A stretch of DNA of 43,692 nt, taken from Aestuariimicrobium ganziense (lineage in GTDB: Bacteria > Actinomycetota > Actinomycetes > Propionibacteriales > Propionibacteriaceae). Below the pieces are notes generated by a model that saw nothing but the letters and a program-made list of their open reading frames with translations, was not told the DNA's origin and did no database searches. Below, piece after piece: positions 17,938 to 27,496 of the stretch (the stretch's first letter is position 1; the number at the start of each line of letters is the position of its first letter). Both the position numbers and the translations under genes were made by a program. The stretch is from assembly GCF_015352975.1 (NCBI RefSeq), contig NZ_JACYIZ010000006.1:243-43934 (forward strand). The letters run 5' to 3'.

Positions 17938-18810
17938 ATGGCTGCACCCATCCGGGTCACCGTCTTTGGCGAGAACTATCACGAGCAGCACGACGAGAGC
18001 GTGCAGAAGCTCTACCCGAACGGCCTGCACGGCGCGATCGCCGAGGGCCTCAACGAGTTGCTGGGCGAGGGTGTCGAGGTGCGCACCGTCGTCATGGACG
18101 AGCCTGAGCACGGCCTCACCGAAGAGGTGCTGGCCAACACCGACGTGCTCACCTGGTGGGGTCACTGGATCCACCAGCACGTGGACGACGCCGTGGTCGA
18201 CCGGGTGCACCAGGCGGTGCTCGACGGCATGGGCCTGATCGTGCTGCACTCTGGCCACCACTCCAAGATCTTCCGCAAGCTGATGGGCACCACTTGCAAC
18301 CTGCGCTGGCGTGGCGGTGAGAACCGCGAGCTGATCTGGACGGTCAACCCCACCCACCCGATCGCCCAGGGTGTGCCCAGCCCGATGATCCTGCCCAGCC
18401 ACGAGATGTACGGAGAGTTCTTCGACATCCCGACCCCGGACGACCTGATCTTCGTCTCAAGCTTCGACGGCGGGGAGGTCTTCCGCGGTGGCTGCACCTT
18501 CCGTCGCGGCCACGGCAAGATCTTCTACTTCTCCCCCGGCGACCAGGAGTACCCGATCTACTTCGACCCCGACATCCGTCGGGTGATCGCCAATGGTGTG
18601 CAGTGGGTGCACAGCGAACGGGCCGAGCGTGGTGCCCCGCCGGTGATCTGGAAGCGGATCAAGGGTTACGGCCCGGATCGTGACACCGCCGCCGACCTGG
18701 CCGAGGCCGTGGCCCGGGCCGAGGAGTACGGCATGGAGATCATCAAGACCACCGCGAACCAGGTGACCGCCAAGGGTGCGGGCGGCTTCACCACCACCAT
18801 CGAGGTCTGA
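17938..18810 (+). CDS. ThuA-like (trehalose utilization) domain protein
   Basis: This 290-residue protein has the ThuA fold, a glutamine-amidotransferase-like alpha/beta domain. Recognisable segments are RVTVFGENYHEQ, VLTWWGHWIHQHV, GLIVLHSGHHSKIFRKLMG and GRGKIFYFSPGDQEYP-like text near 200. ThuA was first linked to disaccharide (trehalose) use in rhizobia, and such proteins often accompany sugar dehydrogenase genes, but their chemistry is not settled. AGGAGA lies 8 bases before the ATG. It lies between the ribosomal genes and the inositol cluster and converges on iolA. It lacks the palindrome found before the inositol genes, so shared regulation is not shown. Confidence 0.85.
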   Translation: MAAPIRVTVFGENYHEQHDESVQKLYPNGLHGAIAEGLNELLGEGVEVRTVVMDEPEHGLTEEVLANTDVLTWWGHWIHQHVDDAVVDRVHQAVLDGMGLIVLHSGHHSKIFRKLMGTTCNLRWRGGENRELIWTVNPTHPIAQGVPSPMILPSHEMYGEFFDIPTPDDLIFVSSFDGGEVFRGGCTFRRGHGKIFYFSPGDQEYPIYFDPDIRRVIANGVQWVHSERAERGAPPVIWKRIKGYGPDRDTAADLAEAVARAEEYGMEIIKTTANQVTAKGAGGFTTTIEV

Positions 18811-18838
18811 ACTCAGGCTCCGGCGTTCCACACGACAG

Positions 18839-18873
18839 CGGCGGCCCCCTCCCGGTTGAGGATGGGGCCGCCG
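18839..18873. terminator. shared terminator between the ThuA-like gene and iolA
   Basis: CGGCGGCCCC (18839-18848) and GGGGCCGCCG (18864-18873) form a 10-bp perfect stem with a 15-nt loop between the convergent stops at 18810 and 18885. There is no long T tract on either side, so it is a structural rather than a textbook terminator. Confidence 0.55.
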
Positions 18874-18884
18874 TTGCCGCTGGC

Positions 18885-20381
18885 TCAGGTGTTCTGGGGG
18901 AAGCCCAGGTTGATGCCACCGTGGCTGGGGTCGAGCCAGCGTGAGGTGACCACCTTGCCGCGGGTGAAGAAGTGCACACCTTCCATGCCGTGGGCGTGGG
19001 TGTCGCCGAACAGCGAGGCCTTCCAGCCTCCGAAGGAGTAGTAGGCCATGGGCACTGGGATCGGCACGTTGATGCCGACCATGCCGACCTCGACCTCGTG
19101 CTGGAAGCGCCGGGCCGCACCGCCGTCGTTGGTGAAGATGGCGGTGCCGTTGCCGTAGGGGCTGGCGTTGATCAGGTCGAGGCCCTCGTCGAACGAGCCC
19201 ACCCGCACCACCGACAGGACGGGGCCGAAGATCTCGTCGGAGTGGATCGACATGCCGGGCTTGACGTGGTCGAACAGCGTGGGACGCAGGAAGAAGCCGT
19301 CGCCGTCGGCGTCGACCGATCCCTCGCGACCGTCCACGACCAGGGTGGCGCCGGCCTCGACGCCGGCGTCCAGGTAGGACGCGACCTTGTCGCGGTGCTG
19401 GCGGGTGACCAGCGGACCCATGTCGCAGGCCCGGGTGCCGTCACCGGTGACCAGCTTGTCCATCCGCTCGACGATCTTGGCGACCAACTCGTCGGCGACG
19501 GGCTCGACCGCGACCAGGGCCGAGATCGCCATGCAGCGCTCCCCAGCAGACCCGAAGCCGGCATTCACCGCGGCGTCGGCAGCCAGGTCGAGGTCGGCGT
19601 CGGGCAGCACGAGCATGTGGTTCTTCGCCCCACCCAGGGCCTGCACGCGCTTGCCGTGGGCGGTTCCGGTCTCGTAGACGTACTGGGCGATCGGGGTGGA
19701 GCCGACGAACGAGATGCCCTTGACCAGCGGGTGGGTCAGCAGCGCGTCAACCGCCTCCTTGTCGCCATGGACGACGTTGAGCACACCCTCGGGCAGGCCG
19801 GCCTCGGCCCACAGCGCGGCGATCGCGTTGACCGCGCTCGGGTCCTTCTCAGAGGGCTTGATCACCACGGCGTTGCCGGTCGCGATCGCCACCGGGACGA
19901 ACCACAGCGGCACCATCGCCGGGAAGTTGAACGGGGAGATGATCGCCACCACGCCCAGCGGCTGGCGGATCGAGTAGGAGTCGACCCGGGTCGAGACGTT
20001 CTCGGAAAAGCCCCCCTTGAGCAGGTGCGGGATGCCGCAGGCGAACTCGGCGACCTCGAGGCCACGAGTGACCTCACCGAGGGCGTCCGAGAGCACCTTG
20101 CCGTGCTCGGCGGTGATCAGCGCGGCGATGTCGTCCTTGCGCTCGTTGAGCAGTTCGCGGAACCGGAAGAGCACCTGGCTGCGCTTGGCCAGCGTGGACG
20201 AGCGCCAGCTGGACTGCCACGCCTGGTGCGCGGTGGCGACCACCTCGTCGACCAGGGCGGCGTCGGCCAGGTCGAGATCGCCGGTGTGCTCGCCGGTGGC
20301 GGGGTTGTAGACCGGGCTGGTGCGCTGAGCGGTGCCCTGCCACGGGGCTCCGCTGATCAGGTGGGTGATGCGCGTGGGCAT
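18885..20381 (-). CDS. iolA: CoA-acylating (methyl)malonate-semialdehyde dehydrogenase
   Basis: This 498-residue aldehyde dehydrogenase should convert malonate semialdehyde to acetyl-CoA, the last step of inositol breakdown; homologues also act on methylmalonate semialdehyde in valine and thymine degradation. It shows the NAD-binding region (IISPFNFPAMVPLWFVP; KPSEKDPSAVNA) and the catalytic cysteine motif GFGSAGERCMAIS near residue 280. GSTPIAQYVYETG and the C-terminal YYSFGGWKASLFGD are typical of the MmsA/IolA group. GGAGGAA lies before the ATG. An operator-like palindrome at 20410 overlaps its predicted -10. Confidence 0.95.
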   Translation of the reverse strand: MPTRITHLISGAPWQGTAQRTSPVYNPATGEHTGDLDLADAALVDEVVATAHQAWQSSWRSSTLAKRSQVLFRFRELLNERKDDIAALITAEHGKVLSDALGEVTRGLEVAEFACGIPHLLKGGFSENVSTRVDSYSIRQPLGVVAIISPFNFPAMVPLWFVPVAIATGNAVVIKPSEKDPSAVNAIAALWAEAGLPEGVLNVVHGDKEAVDALLTHPLVKGISFVGSTPIAQYVYETGTAHGKRVQALGGAKNHMLVLPDADLDLAADAAVNAGFGSAGERCMAISALVAVEPVADELVAKIVERMDKLVTGDGTRACDMGPLVTRQHRDKVASYLDAGVEAGATLVVDGREGSVDADGDGFFLRPTLFDHVKPGMSIHSDEIFGPVLSVVRVGSFDEGLDLINASPYGNGTAIFTNDGGAARRFQHEVEVGMVGINVPIPVPMAYYSFGGWKASLFGDTHAHGMEGVHFFTRGKVVTSRWLDPSHGGINLGFPQNT

Positions 20382-20409
20382 GGCTTCCTCCGCGAGACTG
20401 AGGGGACTT

Positions 20410-20419
20410 TGTCAGGACA
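20410..20419. promoter_or_regulatory. TGTCAGGACA operator before iolA
   Basis: The perfect palindrome TTTGTC-AG-GACAAA centres on this site. On the minus strand it abuts or overlaps TAGTTT (20424-20419) and GATAGT (20426-20421), the best -10 candidates for iolA, 29 bp before its ATG. Two identical cores occur at 22232 and 27423, each before inositol genes. It is the probable binding site of the GntR/UTRA regulator in the cluster, acting as a repressor. Confidence 0.75.
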
Positions 20420-20442
20420 AACTATCAGACATGGGCGAGCTG

Positions 20443-20523
20443 CCCCGCGTGGGGGTGCAGGGGGTCATCCCCCGCGTGGGGTTGCAGGGGGTCATCCCCC
20501 GCGTGGGGGTGCAGGGGGTCATC
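20443..20523. repeat. three tandem 27-bp repeats between iolB and iolA
   Basis: Three head-to-tail copies (20443-20469, 20470-20496, 20497-20523) are identical except for one G-to-T change in the second. Each contains CCCCGCGTGGGG, able to form a small hairpin, and GGGTGCAGGGGG. The last copy includes the iolB stop codon. Because 27 is a multiple of three, every frame repeats; one minus frame reads MTPCTPTRG in each copy, but with no support as a gene. Confidence 0.95.
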
Positions 20524-21424
20524 CCCCACCTCCTACGGAGAACGGCACCCGAGGGTCGGTGGGTTGTGCCGGCCAGGTGCTGCGCACCCAGGCGTGCGCC
20601 GGGTGGTCCTGGATCAACCAGGCTCGCTCCGCACCCGGTCCTGCCATCACGTTCAGGTAGTACAGGTCGTACCCGGGCGGGGCCATCGACGGCCCGTGCC
20701 AACCGTGCGGCACCAGCACCACGTCGTCGGTGCGCACCTCGTGCAGCACGTCGATCGGACGATCATCGTCGCCGAAGACCCGTTGGTAGGCGATCGGGTC
20801 GGCCTCACCCGGAGCGCCAGCCTCGGGACGAACCTGGAAGTAGTAGATCTCCTCCAGTCTGGTCTCGACGCCGGGGCGATCCTCGTCGTGCTTGTGTGGC
20901 GGATAGCTCGACCAGTTGCCGGCTGGGGTGAGCACCTCGCAGGCGATGATCGAGTCGGCCTCGAGCACGGCCGGGGTGCCGAAGTTGCGCACCTCGCGGG
21001 TGGCAATGCCGGCTCCCCTGGTCTCGACCGGCACCTCGTCCGCCGGCACCAGCACCGCGGGGCGCTCCTGGGCGGCCACAGCGTGAGCGAGGGCCACACG
21101 TCCGCCCGTGGCCGTCGACACGGCGAAGCCCACACCTCGTCCGACGAAGGCGACGTCGGTCGCACCGACCCACACCGACTCTCGTCCGTGCAGGGCGAAC
21201 GACTCCTCACCGGCCTGCACCTGCCAGTCGCGACCCTCCAGCGGGACGATGACCCACTCGCACTCGGTGGCCGGCTGGTCGTGGCGCTCGCCGGCCGCGA
21301 GAGTGACCACGAGCAGGCCGGTGTGCGACCAGCCCTCGGTGACGCCAGGACGGATCGACACATCACATCCCGACTCGGTCGAACTGCCTGCGGGGTGGAA
21401 CCACGGATCCTGGTGAACGGTCAT
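20519..21424 (-). CDS. iolB: 5-deoxy-glucuronate isomerase
   Basis: This 301-residue cupin enzyme converts 5-deoxy-D-glucuronate into 5-dehydro-2-deoxy-D-gluconate. The IolB metal-site motif YPPHKHDED followed by RLEEIYYFQ lies near residues 165-190, and VPHGWHGPSMAPPGYDLYYLNVMAG near 245-270 is diagnostic. I chose the ATG at 21424, which starts MTVHQDPWF; an ATG three codons earlier is possible, and the much longer open frame upstream overlaps the divergent regulator. The C-terminus runs into the 27-bp repeats and ends in four glycines encoded by repeat sequence. The 42-bp gap to the regulator start holds no TGTCAGGACA. Confidence 0.94.
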   Translation of the reverse strand: MTVHQDPWFHPAGSSTESGCDVSIRPGVTEGWSHTGLLVVTLAAGERHDQPATECEWVIVPLEGRDWQVQAGEESFALHGRESVWVGATDVAFVGRGVGFAVSTATGGRVALAHAVAAQERPAVLVPADEVPVETRGAGIATREVRNFGTPAVLEADSIIACEVLTPAGNWSSYPPHKHDEDRPGVETRLEEIYYFQVRPEAGAPGEADPIAYQRVFGDDDRPIDVLHEVRTDDVVLVPHGWHGPSMAPPGYDLYYLNVMAGPGAERAWLIQDHPAHAWVRSTWPAQPTDPRVPFSVGGGG

Positions 21425-21466
21425 GGAACCCATTCTGACCAGCGCGGGCGGCATAGGGTGCGTGGT

Positions 21467-22219
21467 GTGCAGATCCCCGTCGTCCTCGACCGTTCCAGCA
21501 CGGTGCCGCTGTACCAACAGCTCGCTGAGCAGCTGGTCGCAGCCATCGAGGACGGCCTGCTCAAGCCGGGCGACCCGTTCGAGAACGAGGTCGACATGGC
21601 GCGTCGACTCGACGTGTCGCGCCCGACCGTACGCCAGGCGATCGCCGACCTGGTGCGCCATGGACTGCTGGTGCGCCGGCGTGGTGTGGGCACGACGGTG
21701 GCCAGTGCGGTGATCCACCGCCGCGACGAACTGACCAGCCTGCACGACGACATGCTGCGCCGCGGGCAGCAGCCGCAGACCCGGGTGCTGGCACTGCGCA
21801 AGGAGACCAATCCCGTGGCCGCCCGCGCACTGGGCCTGCCGATCGAGACCACGATGCTGTTCGTCGAGCGGCTCAGGATGGCTGACCAGGTGCCCACCGC
21901 CTTGATGCACAACTGGCTGCCACCGCGCTACGACGACCTGACCGCCGAGGAGTTGGACGCGTCGTCGCTGTACGCCGTGCTGCGCGATCGCGGCGCCCAC
22001 CCGGTGGTGGCCCACCAGACCATCGGCGCCCGTCGTCCGACCGCCGCGGAGCGGCGGCTGCTCGGTCTGGCCGCGGGTGATCCGCTGCTGACGATGAGTC
22101 GGCGCGCCTTCGACGCCGAGGGCGCGCCGGTCGAGTTCGGCGACCACTGCTACCGCTACGACCAGTACGCCTTCGACGTGACTGTGCATGAGCCCGACCG
22201 CCCCGGTGGTCGCGCCTGA
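21467..22219 (+). CDS. GntR-family regulator with UTRA domain, probable inositol repressor
   Basis: This 250-residue protein belongs to the HutC-type GntR group. The winged helix spans about 12-75 (PLYQQLAEQLVAAIEDGLLKPGD; ARRLDVSRPTVRQAIADLVRHGLLVRRRGVGT). The UTRA ligand-binding domain follows (TMLFVERLRMADQVPTALMHNWLPP; EFGDHCYRYDQYAFDV at the end). The start is GTG at 21467. TAGGGT (21454-21459) lies seven bases before it and no ribosome-binding site is visible, so the mRNA is probably leaderless. It is divergent from iolB and 56 bp before the transaldolase-like gene. It probably binds TGTCAGGACA and responds to an inositol intermediate; this is inferred from position. Confidence 0.92.
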   Translation: MQIPVVLDRSSTVPLYQQLAEQLVAAIEDGLLKPGDPFENEVDMARRLDVSRPTVRQAIADLVRHGLLVRRRGVGTTVASAVIHRRDELTSLHDDMLRRGQQPQTRVLALRKETNPVAARALGLPIETTMLFVERLRMADQVPTALMHNWLPPRYDDLTAEELDASSLYAVLRDRGAHPVVAHQTIGARRPTAAERRLLGLAAGDPLLTMSRRAFDAEGAPVEFGDHCYRYDQYAFDVTVHEPDRPGGRA

Positions 22220-22228
22220 CCCGAGTGA

Positions 22229-22241
22229 TAATGTCAGGACA
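22229..22241 (+). promoter_or_regulatory. TGTCAGGACA operator and -10 box before the transaldolase-iolD pair
   Basis: TAATGT (22229-22234) is a good -10 box and overlaps TGTCAGGACA (22232-22241), so repressor binding would block polymerase. No convincing -35 is seen. The start codon of the transaldolase-like gene is 34 bp downstream. Confidence 0.75.
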
Positions 22242-22274
22242 AACCACCGGTCTGGCACCACGAGGAGTGCGTCC

Positions 22275-23348
22275 ATGATTCTGGAGAAGATGACGGCCAA
22301 GGGCGGTCCCACCGTGCTGTGGAACGACTCCGCCGATCCCCGCGAGCTCGGCCAGTCGCTGGCCTGGGGTGCGGTCGGCGCCACCTGCAACCCGGTGATC
22401 GCGGTGCAGTGCGTCAAGAACGACCTGCCCCGCTGGTCGTCCCGGATGGCCGAGATCGCCGCCGAGCGTCCGACCGCGAGCGAGTCGCAGATCGGCTGGC
22501 AGGTGGTCGAGGAGATCTCGGTGGAAGCAGCCAAGCTGCTCGAGCCGGCGTTCGAGGCCCACGGCGGGCGCAACGGTCGGCTGTCGATGCAGACCGACCC
22601 ACGGCTCGCGCGCGACCCCGAAGCCTTGGTCGAGCAGGCCGTGCACTTCTCGAGCCTGGCGCCAAACGTGATCGTGAAGATCCCCGCCACCGCCGCCGGC
22701 ATCGTGGCGATCGAGCAGGCCGTGCGCCGCGGCGTGTCGATCAACGTCACCGTCTCGTTCACCGTGCCGCAGGCCGTGGCTGCCGCCGAGGCGATCGAGC
22801 GTGGTCTGGATGCCCGCGCCGCCGACGGTCACGACGTCAGCAACATGGGCCACGTGGTCACCATCATGGTCGGCCGGCTGGACGACTGGTTGAAGGTGCT
22901 CGCCTCACGCGGTGAGGTCAATCCCGGCGTCGAACTCGACGAGGACGACCTCGACTGGGCGGGTGTGGCGGCCTTCAAGCGGGCCTACGCCCTGTTCACC
23001 GAACGCGGCTACCGCTCGCGCCTGCTGTCGGCGGCGTTCCGCACCACCCGGCACTGGTCTGAGTTCGTCGGCGGCGACGTGGTGATCTCTCCCCCGTTCG
23101 GTTGGCAGGAGAAGATCCAGGACTCCGGCATCGACCCGGTCGACCGGATGGACGAGCCGGTCGACCCCGCGATTGTCGAGCGCCTGCTGGCGGCTTTCGA
23201 CGACTTCCGCCGCGCCTACGAACCCGACGGAATGACCCCGGACGAGTTCGACAGCTTCGGCGCCACCCGCACCACCCTGCGGCAGTTCCTGGCCGCCGAC
23301 GAGGAACTCGACCACCTCGTCCGCGACGTGCTGCACCCCGCCCCCTGA
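22275..23348 (+). CDS. transaldolase-family protein of the inositol cluster, candidate aldolase
   Basis: This 357-residue protein has the transaldolase barrel motifs: LWNDSADP (D18), GATCNPVIA (N39), NVIVKIPATAAGI with the Schiff-base lysine K135, SINVTVSFT (N157, T159), MVGRLDDW (R201) and SAAFRTTRHW. Aligned by eye to E. coli TalB, D17, N35, K132, T156 and R181 are kept. The catalytic E96 is Q106, F178 is M198 and S176 is T196. Gln at the E96 position is also the state in fructose-6-phosphate aldolase. GAGGAG lies seven bases before the ATG. It is cotranscribed with iolD behind the shared operator. I infer a Schiff-base aldolase or transaldolase acting on 5-dehydro-2-deoxygluconate; ordinary pentose-phosphate transaldolase is the alternative. 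Confidence 0.85.
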   Translation: MILEKMTAKGGPTVLWNDSADPRELGQSLAWGAVGATCNPVIAVQCVKNDLPRWSSRMAEIAAERPTASESQIGWQVVEEISVEAAKLLEPAFEAHGGRNGRLSMQTDPRLARDPEALVEQAVHFSSLAPNVIVKIPATAAGIVAIEQAVRRGVSINVTVSFTVPQAVAAAEAIERGLDARAADGHDVSNMGHVVTIMVGRLDDWLKVLASRGEVNPGVELDEDDLDWAGVAAFKRAYALFTERGYRSRLLSAAFRTTRHWSEFVGGDVVISPPFGWQEKIQDSGIDPVDRMDEPVDPAIVERLLAAFDDFRRAYEPDGMTPDEFDSFGATRTTLRQFLAADEELDHLVRDVLHPAP

Positions 23349-23392
23349 CACTGGGCCCCAGGCCCTGACCACGACCACTCGAGACGAGGACC

Positions 23393-25300
<1,908 letters not shown>

Positions 25301-25508
25301 GGGGCTGTCCGCAGGTCGAGGGCGAGCGGGGGTGCGGGGAGCGTCCGGAAGCGGCGTCCCCCACACAGGTGCCCGCCCACGGGCTCGCGCCCGCGGGTAG
25401 CCGCGAAGGACCTCCACGCAGCCGCCGCGACGACGGCTCGCATGCCTCGGACACGCTCGCTCGTCCCCCGCGAGCCACTCGACCAGCCAGCGATGAGGGT
25501 GGCGGCCT
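25301..25508. other. intergenic region between convergent iolD and iolG
   Basis: These 208 bp carry no supported gene. GCCCG (25371-25375) and CGGGC (25380-25384) form a 5-bp hairpin that might contribute to termination, but no clear terminator with a T tract is visible on either strand. Confidence 0.5.
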
Positions 25509-26498
25509 TCAGAACTTGACGACGCAGCCGGTCCGCAGTGACTCGTTCGCGGCCTCGGCCAGGGCGAGCGCCTCGCGTCCGTCGGTGAAGTCGGGCGACG
25601 GCGCCACCCCCTGCTCGACAGCACTGACGAAGTGGTCAAGCTCGGCCCGGTAGGCAGGCATGTAGCGCTGCAGGAAGAAGTCCAGCGCAGGGTCGGCCTG
25701 CGCCGTGCCGGCCGCCGACGACCAGGTCACCGTGGTCGCGGTCTGGTTGCCGGCCTGCAGCATGCCCTTCGAGCCGAAGGCCTCGAGCCGCTGGTCGTAG
25801 CCGAAGGCGCAGCGGCGGCTGTTGATGATGGTCGCGATCGTCCCGTTGGCGCTCTTGAGCACCACCGTGGCCGAGTCGACGTCGCCAGCCTCAGCGATGT
25901 AGGGCTCGACCCGGTTCGCCGCGAACACCGTCACCTCGACCACGTCGCCCAGGAAGTGCCGGGCGAGGTCGAAGTCGTGGATGGTCATGTCGCGAAAGAT
26001 CCCACCCGACACCTTGATGTACTCCGCCGGCGCGGGCGCGGGGTCACGCGAGGTGATCACCAACTGCTCCAGGTCGCCGATGTCGCCCCGGTCGACCCGC
26101 TGCTTGACGGCCGCGAACGAGGGGTCGAAGCGCCGGTTGAAGCCGATCATCACGGTCGGGTCGAGCGGCGAGATCTCGTGCCAGCACTCGTCGACGCGAG
26201 CCAGCGACAGGTCGATCGGCTTCTCGCAGAGCACCTTCTTGCCCGCCCTGACCGCAGCGGTGATCAGGTCGACGTGGGTCGGGGTCGGCGAGCCGATCAG
26301 CACCGCGTCGATCTCGGGGTCACCGATGATCTCGTCGGCGTCGGCAGCGACCCGGGCGCCGGTGCGTCCGGCCAAGGCGGCAGCGCCCTCGGGCACCGGG
26401 TCGTGCACCGCGACCAACCGGGTGCCCGGATGGGTCGACAGGGTCTCGGCGTGCACCTGCCCGATCCGGCCGGCGCCGAACAGTCCGAAGCGCAGCAT
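25509..26498 (-). CDS. iolG: inositol 2-dehydrogenase, Gfo/Idh/MocA family
   Basis: This 329-residue NAD-dependent enzyme oxidises myo-inositol to scyllo-inosose, the first step of the pathway. The Rossmann motif GLFGAGRIGQVHAE is at the N-terminus, the catalytic lysine motif VLCEKPIDL near residue 95, and GGIFRDMTIHDFDLARHFLGD near 165-185 contains the catalytic Asp and His pattern. It lies 10 bp downstream of iolE on the minus strand and shares its operator. AGGA lies before the ATG. Other cyclitols or sugars could also be substrates, but the cluster supports inositol. Confidence 0.93.
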   Translation of the reverse strand: MLRFGLFGAGRIGQVHAETLSTHPGTRLVAVHDPVPEGAAALAGRTGARVAADADEIIGDPEIDAVLIGSPTPTHVDLITAAVRAGKKVLCEKPIDLSLARVDECWHEISPLDPTVMIGFNRRFDPSFAAVKQRVDRGDIGDLEQLVITSRDPAPAPAEYIKVSGGIFRDMTIHDFDLARHFLGDVVEVTVFAANRVEPYIAEAGDVDSATVVLKSANGTIATIINSRRCAFGYDQRLEAFGSKGMLQAGNQTATTVTWSSAAGTAQADPALDFFLQRYMPAYRAELDHFVSAVEQGVAPSPDFTDGREALALAEAANESLRTGCVVKF

Positions 26499-26508
26499 GG
26501 TCGTCCTC

Positions 26509-27402
26509 TCAGGCCTTGGCCGAAGCCAGCAAGAAGTCGATGGACGAGCGGATGTCGTCCAGCGGGTCAGCGCCGCCCTCGTCCGGCGCCGCGGCCAGGA
26601 TCGTGTCCTGCTCCATCACGTACCAGCCGTCGTAGCCGGCCTGCTCGAGCCGGCCGATGATGCCGGCGATGTCGACATCTCCCTGCCCCAGCGGCACGTA
26701 GATGCCCTCGCGCACCGCGTCGGTGTAGCTGAGCTCACCCGATCCGACCTTGGCGGCCAGGTCGACGCGCACGTCCTTGAGGTGCATGTGGCCGATCCGG
26801 TCGGCGTGGTCACGGACGACCGCCGCGGGGTCTCCCCCACCGATCAGCAGGTGGCCGGTGTCGAGGCACAGCTTGATGCGCGACCCGGCGAGCACCCGGG
26901 CGACCTCGTCACCGGTCTCGATCATCGTCCCGACGTGCGGGTGGACGGTGGCGGTCAGGCCCCGGGCCGCAGCGGCGTCGGTGATCTCGTCCAGGTGGCC
27001 GAGCAGCGTGGCCCAGCCCTCGTCGTCGAGCACGGGACGATCGTCGTACCCGTCGACGCCGGTCGCGGCGGCGATCACCACGACCATCGCGTTCGTCGCG
27101 ATCAGGCCGGTCATCGCCTCCTGCACGGTGGGCATCGGGTCGACGCTCGGGTCGTGCAGCACGACCGGGACGAACTGCCCCACGGCCTGCAGTTCGTAGC
27201 GGGCCAGCAGGTCGGCCTTGGCCGTCGGGTCATCGGGCAGGAACCCATCGGGGCCGTATTCGGTGGCCGCGATCCCCACCTCACGCATCTGCGTGAGCAC
27301 GGTGTCGGCGCCGAGCTGGAATCCCCATCCGGGAACCTCACACACACCCCAACTGATCGGGGCCCCGGCGATGCGCTGGTCGAGCGGTCGTACCTCGGTC
27401 AT
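26509..27402 (-). CDS. iolE: inosose dehydratase-like protein (AP endonuclease 2 / isomerase barrel)
   Basis: This 297-residue protein belongs to the xylose-isomerase-like TIM barrel family that includes IolE, IolH and IolI. GAPISWGVCEVPGWGFQLG at the N-terminus, TVHPHVGTMIET near 150, KLCLDTGHLLIGGGDP near 180 and IGHMHLKDVR near 210 supply the likely metal ligands. Its place before iolG, and the lack of any other dehydratase, make scyllo-inosose dehydration the likely role. An IolH/IolI-like isomerase is the alternative. I chose the ATG at 27402, which has GGAAGG nine bases upstream; the longer frame is not supported. Confidence 0.8.
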   Translation of the reverse strand: MTEVRPLDQRIAGAPISWGVCEVPGWGFQLGADTVLTQMREVGIAATEYGPDGFLPDDPTAKADLLARYELQAVGQFVPVVLHDPSVDPMPTVQEAMTGLIATNAMVVVIAAATGVDGYDDRPVLDDEGWATLLGHLDEITDAAAARGLTATVHPHVGTMIETGDEVARVLAGSRIKLCLDTGHLLIGGGDPAAVVRDHADRIGHMHLKDVRVDLAAKVGSGELSYTDAVREGIYVPLGQGDVDIAGIIGRLEQAGYDGWYVMEQDTILAAAPDEGGADPLDDIRSSIDFLLASAKA

Positions 27403-27422
27403 GCCGGTCATCCTTCCACATA

Positions 27423-27432
27423 TGTCAGGACA
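27423..27432. promoter_or_regulatory. TGTCAGGACA operator before iolE-iolG
   Basis: The core TGTCAGGACA is extended to ATGTC-AG-GACAT here. It lies 20 bp before the iolE ATG, between TCATGT (27435-27430) and CATATG (27424-27419), either of which could belong to the -10 region on the minus strand. It is the third copy of the inositol-cluster palindrome. Confidence 0.75.
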
Positions 27433-27496
27433 TGAATCAGCAGCTCCCGCCTTCCGGGCACCCGTGGCACACTCACGGTGAGCGAAGGAGCCACAG

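Noticed and set aside
20443..20523. CRISPR array
   Set aside because: The 27-bp repeats are directly adjacent with no spacers, and no cas genes are present.
21425..22762. Upstream extension of the iolB frame to 747 codons
   Set aside because: The extra part is antisense to the GntR and transaldolase-like genes; IolB homology starts just after the ATG at 21424.
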